A stretch of 60,542 nt of DNA, taken from NCBI RefSeq assembly GCF_000517265.1, contig NZ_AYSJ01000002.1, forward strand, positions 776,118-836,659. Direction: 5' to 3'. This document shows positions 59,201-60,542 of the stretch, piece by piece. The notes below the pieces were generated by a model. It was not told where the DNA came from, did no database searches, and saw nothing but the letters and a program-made list of their open reading frames with translations. The stretch is from Photorhabdus khanii NC19 (GTDB lineage Bacteria > Pseudomonadota > Gammaproteobacteria > Enterobacterales > Enterobacteriaceae). The translations under genes and the position numbers were made by a program. How positions within the stretch are numbered: position 1 is the stretch's first letter; each line of letters starts with the position of its first letter.

Positions 59201-60542
59201 GGAAGCTGAGATGTCATTTGATCTTGCCCGCGGTCCCTTAATCCGTTCAGGTTTGGTACAACTGGCTAACGATGATTACGTTTTCTTGCTGACCCAGCAT
59301 CACATTGTGTCAGACGGCTGGTCTACAGGCGTGTTGATAGGTGAGTTGAACGCGCTCTATACGGCTTTTCAGGCCGGGCAACCGGATCCATTGCCACCAC
59401 TGGCGATTCAGTACCCTGATTACGCCGCTTGGCAACGTCAGTGGCTGTCGGCTGGACGTACTCAAATTCAATCCGACTATTGGCGTACCATGCTGGCTGA
59501 TGTGCCGGTATTACTGGATTTGCCGACTGACCGACCTCGTCCGCCTAAGCAGATGTTTGTGGGTAATACCTTGTCGGTCAATCTGGATGCGGAGTTAACC
59601 CAAGCCCTTAAACACCTGAGTGAACAGCAGGGTGTCACGTTATTTATGACACTGTTGTCAGCTTGGGCGGTGGTCCTGTCGCGCCTGTCAGGTCAAAACG
59701 ATGTGGTTATTGGTACACCAAGTGCCGGCCGCAATCGCCAGGAAGTGGAGCCACTGCTTGGCTTCTTTGTGAATACGCTGGTGTTGCGTATTGACTTATC
59801 GGGGACACCGAATGTGGCTGAGTTGCTGGCACGAGTGCGACATGCTGCGCTGATGGCACAGGAGCACCAGGATTTACCGTTTGAACAGATAGTAGAAATC
59901 GTGCAACCGCCACGCAGATTGGCGCATACTCCGCTGTTCCAGGTGATGTTTGCCTTGCAGAACAATGAACGTATTGAATGGAGATTGCCGGGGCTGGCAG
60001 TGTCACCGGTCGATCAAGATTTTGATGTCGTTAAGTTTGATCTGGAATGGAGCTGTCAGAGGAGGATGCAGGATTGTGGGTCATTGAGTTATGCTGCGGC
60101 CCTGTTTGACCAACAGACGATTGAGCGCTACGTGGGGTATCTGCACACGGTACTGCAAGCGATGGTGGCTCATCCTCAACAGTCAATTGGGGAAATCGAT
60201 ATTTTGGCCCCGGCAGAGCGCAGGCTATTGCTGGCAACCTGGAACGCCACGGAAACCCCCTATCCTGACCCGCTGTGTATTCATCAGTTATTTGAACAAC
60301 AGGCCGAGAAAACACCGGATGCGACGGCACTGGTGTATGAAGACCAGACTTTCAGCTATGCCGAGCTGAATGCCCGTGCTAACCGGCTGGCGCATCAACT
60401 GATTGCGCTGGGCGTGGAGCCGGACCAGCGGGTGGCGATTTGCGTGGCGCGTTCACCGGCAATGGTGGTGGGATTGCTGGCGGTGCTGAAAGCGGGTGGG
60501 GCTTATGTGCCGCTGGATCCTGCCTATCCGGGTGAGCGTTTG
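43428..60542 (+). CDS. Giant non-ribosomal peptide synthetase, first 5705 codons (3' end beyond window)
   Basis: The reading frame from the ATG at 43428 stays open to the window end: all five carrier-protein serines fall in this frame. Domain order is half-C, A1-T1, dual E/C, A2-T2, LCL-C, A3-T3, dual E/C, A4-T4, dual E/C, A5-T5, LCL-C, start of A6. Each A has a YTSGSTG-type core (A3) and each T a GGHSLL phosphopantetheine site (S826, S1901, S2955, S4031, S5102). Dual E/C domains show the N-terminal HHLxxxxGDPYL motif plus HHLIGD. LCL domains show HHIISDGW and HHIVSDGW. Predicted configuration is D-L-D-D-L for residues 1-5. The product is not identified. A phosphopantetheinyl transferase and the terminal domain must lie elsewhere. 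Confidence 0.93.
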   Translation, partial: MKDNIANVGNVLRTELVSQTSKNITNVSDNSQQAQNVKNILQVLTPSELFWYERLTSLQPFQLPFETAGEQVEPKWAISVWCSPLPGNGEEDPLRLLLQAFAIYLARLTHQTEFQIGWCVDEVKETPNMLAGLVPVVPMTLEVAFDKPWGVVADWIDDELARLVQHRTFSRDLLSYFPDLQVTSALTTNPLWRIAVSVIKNSKSGEQDALGELLTLQIDTQGGFRWIYDENRLSTENIQQMSEHLQVLALSKKMDDEIPVRQLNLLPEAERTLLLETWNATKATYPDQLCIHQLIEQQVEKAPESPALVYENQTLSYGELNACANRLAHQLIALGVKPDQRVAICMASSPARVVGLLAVLKAGGAYVPLDPAYSGERLSYLLTDAAPAVVLADSTGRGALGGEALSGLTVLDPNTLPDLPDSNPQVPGLTARHLAYVIYTSGSTGMPKGVMVEHRGVINLALAQITRLDIRVTSRMLQFASFSFDASVWEIMIALGGGASLVIPTDAVRQDLRRLWHYLEEQAVTHACLTPALLREGADLPAITIKPTLVLAGEAASTTLIQALREKVTLFNAYGPTEITVCATTWRCPSDYTDTLVPIGRPMTNTRIYLLDVYGQPVPLGVIGELYVGGDGVARGYFNRPELTAERFLADPFSNEPGARMYRTGDLARYRPDGNLEFLGRNDQQVKIRGFRIEPGEIEARLVEYPAVREAVVLALGEGQDKQLVAYVLTHENDGLAVRLREHLRARLPDYMVPVAFVSLEKFPLTLNGKLDRRALPAPGVEAFARQVYVAPQGEMEIALATLWRELLGIEPISRHDSFFALGGHSLLGVRMIERLHSLGLTLTARDLFQCPILSELAQILRPHQVVGALPNVITLATTALTPVMLPLIDLTQSEIDHIIEQVPGGIATIQDIYALSPLQDGILFHHLLAREGDPYLLTCRMVFADRELLDRYLAAMQYVVDRHDILRTAFIWQGLSAPAQVVWRQALLSVTELTLDLADGPVGEQLAHRFDPRQYRFDLNQAPLLRFVIAPETDGRWQVLQLLHHLIGDRTTMEVMHREVWAYLAGQSDNLPVPTPFRNLVAEARLGVSQAEHTRFFTDMLADVDEPTLPFGLIGVHCDGSQITQSYRMLSPVLNDRLRQQAKCLGVSLATLCHLAWAQVLSRTSGQEKVVFGTVLFGRMQVGEGADSGMGLFINTLPLRLDIDDTPVCDSVLAVQSRLAWLLGHEHASLAQAQRCSGVQGESPLFSALLNYRHNEQVLAPDKVIQGIEFLDEQERTNYPFVLSVEDGGSTLGLTAQAVQPLEPERVCSYMQQALESLVEALEQAPGTPVRALNILPETERTLLLETWNATETAYPEQLRIHQLFEQQVEKTPETVALIEGDQTLSYAELNTCANRLARQLIEQGVCPNEHVAMLLARSTELVVAQLAILKMGAVYVPVDLNMPDERKNWLISDCSAKLLLTNTRADIPADVIVPVLCLSDETDRSREEDRFNLNLPCLSSGAAYVMYTSGSTGTPKGVVVPHRAVVRLVINNGYAEIERDERVAFTANPAFDASTFEVWAPLLNGGTLVVIDHATLLTPHELVRALKMHHVTVLWLTIGLFNRLAAALSPVLSQIKVLIFGGDIPDLHVIAQVLDHHPPQQLLQAYGPSEGTTFTTMYPIEVLPQDVTRIPIGQPIANTRVYLLDADGQLVPLGVIGEIYVGGDGVADGYLNRPELTAERFLVDPFSDKPGARMYRTGDLARYLSDGNLEFLGRNDQQVKIRGFRIEPGEIEARLTAYPEVREAAVLALGEGQDKRLVAYVVAPENDGLAVGLRTYLSVILPDYMVPAAFVRLDAFPLTSNGKLDRRALPAPGEEAFARQVYEAPQGEMETVLAAIWRELLGVEQISRHDNFFALGGHSLLGIRLMNRIAAFGIELPLSTLFEAPALTAFAEAMGARFDKQSRLLPAILPISREGKLPLSFSQQRLWFLAQLDGVSDTYHIPVTIRLRGQVDIAAWQQALNALFARHEALRSVFMVVDGQPQVRLLAPDNGLPLSQHDLRGIPEAETVLERLSTEEVYTPFDLMSGPLIRAFLIRLRDDEYQFLLTQHHIISDGWSINVLIREFSTLYTAFLAKQPDPLPPLTIQYPDYAAWQRQWLSAEHTQIQSDYWRMMLADAPVLLDLPTDRPRPPEQSFVGNTLAVNLDAELTKALKRLSEQQGVTLFMTILSAWAAVLSRLSGQDDVVIGTPSAGRSCREVEPLIGFFVNTLALRIDLSGEPNVAELLIRARQVALMAQEHQDLPFEQVVEIVQPPRRLAHTPLFQVMFAWQNNERSEWELPGVAVSPVDQTFNVIKFDLELNLSEEEGRIVGYLDYSTALFDQSTIERHAGYLHTVLQAMVANVQQRIGEIDILAPAERRLLLEIGNATETVFPDPLCIHQLFEQQVEITPDMVALIYQEQTFSYAELNARTNRLAHQLIGLGVAPDQRVAICVSRSPAMVVGMLAVLKASGAYVPLDTAYPVERLAHILNDAKPAMVLVDEAGRRALGEDLLAGLLVLDLNTRFDQPDSNPQVLGLTPQHLAYVIYTSGSTGQPKGVMIEHQAIYQRSLGFNETYAVTAQDRVLQFSSFAFDASVEEFFSSLSHGATLVMRDDSWLASVQEFIALIRQHRITVMSLPTLFWSELAALPLPECLRLIIMGGEAVKKSAIQAWFAQKTYRPRLLNTYGPTENTVIATCKALLSPEDAGSIGRPVKNTCIYLLDSDGQPVPLGSIGEIYIGGVGVARGYLNRPELTAEHFLVDPFSSNPDARMYRSGDLARYLPDGNLEFLGRNDHQVKIRGFRIEPGEIEIRLMEYPTVQEAVVLALGEGQDKRLVAYVVAETDDELVNGLRRHLSATLPDYMIPSAFVRLDALPSTPNGKLDRRALPAPGEEAFARQVYEAPQGEIETALAAIWRELLGVEQISRHDNFFALGGHSLLVVRMIESLRRIGLGVSVQTLFQHQTLRVLAQSLDQHREIQVPENRITPDMTVLTPDLLPLINLTQSDIDLIAGQVPGGIANIQDIYALSPLQEGILFHHLLANEGDPYLLTSQMAFADRSLLDRYLAAVQQVIDRHDILRTAFIWRGLSVPAQVVWRHATLSVTELILDPVDEPISDQLIRRFDPRQHRIDLGQAPLLRFVIAQEGGRWILLEQQHHLIGDHTTLEVMNSEVQAHLTDQKDSLPAPVPFRNLVALARLGVSQEEHTRFFTNMLAEVDEPTLPFGLTEVHRDDLQMVEFHRMLTTGLNDRLRGQARCLGVSLAALCHLAWAQVLSRTSGQEKVVFGTVLFGRMQAGEGVDRGMGLFINTLPLRLDMDDTPVWDSVQASHTRLAGLLAHEHASLALAQRCSGVASGTPLFNALLNYRHNTLPVTSDEIISGIEFLGGQERTNYPFSLSVEDFGDALGLTAQVVQPLDPERICGYMQRTLESLVEALEQSPETPVRQLEILPETERTLLLKTWNTTEIAYSDALCLNQLFEQQVEKTPDATALEYQEHLLSYAELNARANRLAHQLITLGVAPDQQVAICVARSPAMVVGMLAVLKAGGAYIPLDTAYPVERLAYILNDAKPAVVLADEAGRVMLGEDVLAGLLVLDPNTQPAQPDNNPQRLGLTPQHLAYVIYTSGSTGQPKGVMVEHQAVYQRYLGFNEAYVVTAQDRVLQFSSFAFDASVEECFSSLCNGATMVMRDDSWLVSIQEFIALIRQSGITMMSLPTLFWSELAGRDHGLALPNCLRLIIIGGETVKKNAVQDWFTHETHLPRLLNSYGPTETTVMVTYKDVLSPEDNRSIGRPAKNSCVYLLDLYGQPVPLGCIGEMYIGGVGVARGYLNRPELSAERFVPDPFSPISGARMYRSGDLARYLPDGDLEFLGRNDHQVKIRGFRIEPGEIETRLMEYPAVQEAVVLALGEGQDKRLVAYVMAETDDELVNNLRRHLSAILPDYMVPAAFVRLDAFPSTPNGKLDRRALPAPGEDAFARQVYEVPQGEMESALAAVWRELLGVEQISRHDNFFALGGHSLLIVRMIESLRRIGLGVSVQMLFRHQTLRVLAQSLTQHREIQVPKNRITPDMTVLTPDLLPLINLTQTEIDLIVGQVPGGMTNIQDIYALSPLQEGILFHHLLTNRGDPYLLTGQMSFADRSLLDRYLVAVQQVVDRHDILRTAFIWQGLSVPTQVVWRQATLSVTELTLDPVDGPISNQLTQRFDPSQCRMDLGQAPLLRFMIAQEEGGRWILLEQQHHLIGDHSTMEVMDREVQAYLVGQEANLPAPAPFRNLVAQARLGMSQAEHTRFFTDMLAGVDEPTLSFGLTEVHQDGSQVTESYRMLTSELNDRLRNQARCLGVSLASLCHLAWAQVLSRTSGQEKVVFGTVLFGRMQAGEGADSGMGLFINTLPLRLDMDETPVRDSVQAAHTRLAGLLVHEHASLVLAQRCSGVASGTPLFNALLNYRHNTQVVISDELISGIEFLDAQERTNYPFALSVEDYGHALGLTAQVVQPFEPGMICGYMQQALESLVEALEQAPETPVRQLEILPEMERTLLLKTWNATETAYPDALCIHQLFEQQAEKTPDAMALRYKERTLSYAELNARANRLAHQLIALGVVRDQRVAICVSRSPAMVVGLLAVLKAGGAYVPLDPVYPGERLAHILIDAAPAILLADDIGRTALGGEGLATLTVLDPNILPDQPDSNPQVPTLTSRHLAYVIYTSGSTGIPKGVMVEHRGLVNLILDKIAQFGIGTDSRILQFISLGFDASVLEIMMALTGGATLEIPVDTIRQDPSRLWHYLEEQAITHACLTPALLRDGADLPVMTIRPTLILGGEAPSTALLQALCGRVNLFNDYGPTEITICATSWRCPSDYTGELSSIGRPTANTRLYLLDKYGQPVPLGAVGELYIGGAGVARGYLNRPELTAERFLVDPFSDNPDTRMYRTGDLARYRPDGNVEFLGRNDQQVKIRGFRIEPGEIETRLMEYPAVREAVVLVQSEEQDKRLVAYVVADVDDKLIHCLRTHLSAILPDYMVPSAFVRLDAFPLTPNGKLDSRALPVPDEASFARQVYEAPQGENEIALAAIWRELLGIEQISRYDNFFALGGHSLLAVRMMNRVAAFGVELSLSTLFAFPSLAAFADVMSERFDEQSRLLPAIMPISREGKLPLSFAQQRLWLLAQFEGVSETYHIPMAFRLRGQLNVSAWQQALDALFARHEALRSVFVSVDGQPQVELLPVELGLPMKKYDLREILDMDEQLKRLCAQEAEMSFDLARGPLIRSGLVQLANDDYVFLLTQHHIVSDGWSTGVLIGELNALYTAFQAGQPDPLPPLAIQYPDYAAWQRQWLSAGRTQIQSDYWRTMLADVPVLLDLPTDRPRPPKQMFVGNTLSVNLDAELTQALKHLSEQQGVTLFMTLLSAWAVVLSRLSGQNDVVIGTPSAGRNRQEVEPLLGFFVNTLVLRIDLSGTPNVAELLARVRHAALMAQEHQDLPFEQIVEIVQPPRRLAHTPLFQVMFALQNNERIEWRLPGLAVSPVDQDFDVVKFDLEWSCQRRMQDCGSLSYAAALFDQQTIERYVGYLHTVLQAMVAHPQQSIGEIDILAPAERRLLLATWNATETPYPDPLCIHQLFEQQAEKTPDATALVYEDQTFSYAELNARANRLAHQLIALGVEPDQRVAICVARSPAMVVGLLAVLKAGGAYVPLDPAYPGERL
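44270..47420 (+). other. NRPS module 1: A1-T1-dual E/C
   Basis: A1 spans about 44300-45740 with YTSGSTGMPKGV and NGKLDRRALP. Hand alignment to GrsA gives the specificity code D-A-W-C-V-A-A-V-C, which I cannot assign with confidence though it shares the hydrophobic/aromatic DAW..A pattern with Phe. The T1 serine codon is at 45903. The following domain (about 46060-47400) has FHHLLAREGDPYL and LHHLIGDRTTMEV, so residue 1 should be epimerised to D before transfer. Confidence 0.75.
47430..50560 (+). other. NRPS module 2: A2-T2-LCL condensation
   Basis: A2 (about 47480-48980) gives the code D-A-F-W-I-G-A-T-F, one change from the Val code DAFWIGGTF, so valine or a similar beta-branched residue is likely. 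The T2 serine codon is at 49128. The next domain (about 49270-50560) has LSFSQQRLWFLAQL and HHIISDGWS and lacks the dual-E/C motif, so residue 2 stays L. Confidence 0.75.
50590..53810 (+). other. NRPS module 3: A3-T3-dual E/C
   Basis: A3 gives D-A-E-S-I-G-T-V-I, close to the bacitracin Lys code DAESIGSVC as I recall it, so a basic residue is likely. The T3 serine codon is at 52290. The dual E/C domain (about 52440-53800) has FHHLLANEGDPYL and QHHLIGDHTTLEV, predicting a D residue 3. The module is very similar in sequence to module 4. Confidence 0.75.
53830..57040 (+). other. NRPS module 4: A4-T4-dual E/C
   Basis: A4 gives D-A-E-S-I-G-S-V-M, differing from A3 at two of nine positions, so again a basic residue is likely. 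The T4 serine codon is at 55518. The dual E/C domain (about 55670-57030) has FHHLLTNRGDPYL and QHHLIGDHSTMEV, predicting a D residue 4. Confidence 0.75.
57060..60180 (+). other. NRPS module 5: A5-T5-LCL condensation
   Basis: A5 gives D-A-L-C-I-G-D-I-C; I have no confident substrate. It shares the HACLTPALLR region with A1, so the two A domains are related. The T5 serine codon is at 58731. The LCL domain (about 58880-60180) has HHIVSDGWS, so residue 5 stays L. A short stretch near 60049-60100 is read in a shifted frame (see findings). Confidence 0.7.
60190..60542 (+). other. NRPS module 6: start of A6, truncated by window edge
   Basis: The linker LLLATWNATETPYPDPLCIH leads into the A-domain beginning with FSYAELNARANRLAHQLIAL and LAVLKAGGAYVPLDPAYPGE (cores A1 and A2). 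The specificity pocket lies beyond the window, so no substrate can be proposed. Confidence 0.85.

Noticed and set aside
44434..60330. Many 60-126-residue frames within the NRPS region in other frames
   Set aside because: They are shadows of the GC-richer NRPS coding sequence; motifs of A, T and C domains run continuously in the main plus frame.
43428..60542. Naming the NRPS as GameXPeptide, kolossin, mevalagmapeptide or photohexapeptide synthetase
   Set aside because: The D-L-D-D-L pattern recalls some of these, but the sixth module, the basic A3/A4 codes and lack of the 3' end prevent a sound assignment.
1..60542. tRNA, rRNA or CRISPR arrays
   Set aside because: No cloverleaf-like tRNA ends, rRNA segments or regularly spaced repeats were recognised while reading either strand.

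Overview
The window looks like chromosome of an entomopathogenic enterobacterium of the Photorhabdus/Xenorhabdus type, with Photorhabdus most likely. The housekeeping proteins are close to their E. coli counterparts. They are interspersed with a type III effector/chaperone pair, T6SS-type genes, toxin-antitoxin modules, IS remnants and a giant peptide synthetase. The genus is an inference from gene content and remembered homology; no search was run.

Layout. 1-475: end of an IS30-type element. 513-2599: TctD/TctE-like two-component system without its tricarboxylate transporter. 2580-4370: divergent DMT exporter and AraC regulator around a palindrome. 4460-14098: the conserved block pdxB-usg-truA-dedA-accD-folC-dedD-cvpA-purF-ubiX, with a consensus-like PurR box before cvpA. 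14079-21616: a yfcH-yfcG ... yfcD locus whose middle (yfcE and yfcF in E. coli) is replaced by an effector, its chaperone and a lipase-type toxin. 21617-29500: a very scrambled accessory zone with a RES/Xre-type toxin-antitoxin pair, an EthA-like Baeyer-Villiger monooxygenase, a Hok-type toxin, a DUF4225 protein followed by two tandem membrane proteins, an Hcp gene and many decayed fragments. The fragments fit one old tandem duplication running from the res 3' end to the lsrF 3' end. 29616-38408: the AI-2 uptake and processing system lsrACDBFG, divergent from lsrR-lsrK. 38409-41112: a patchwork of gene pieces around an intact nucleotidyltransferase-domain protein. 41298-42620: an AAHS-type transporter. 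43428-60542: the first 5705 codons of an NRPS gene that continues past the window.

How the parts work together. The lsr genes import AI-2 (LsrACDB), phosphorylate it (LsrK), degrade the phospho-signal (LsrG, LsrF) and derepress the operon through LsrR. The NRPS starts with a half condensation domain and has five complete A-T units and the start of a sixth. Dual epimerisation/condensation domains follow T1, T3 and T4, and ordinary LCL domains follow T2 and T5. This predicts a D-L-D-D-L start to the peptide. Hand-read specificity codes suggest a Val-like residue 2 and basic residues 3 and 4. The DUF4225 protein, its two membrane-protein neighbours and Hcp fit a T6SS cargo/immunity module.

All calls come from reading translations, motifs and synteny by eye. 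Module and fragment boundaries are approximate. No tRNA, rRNA or CRISPR array was seen.
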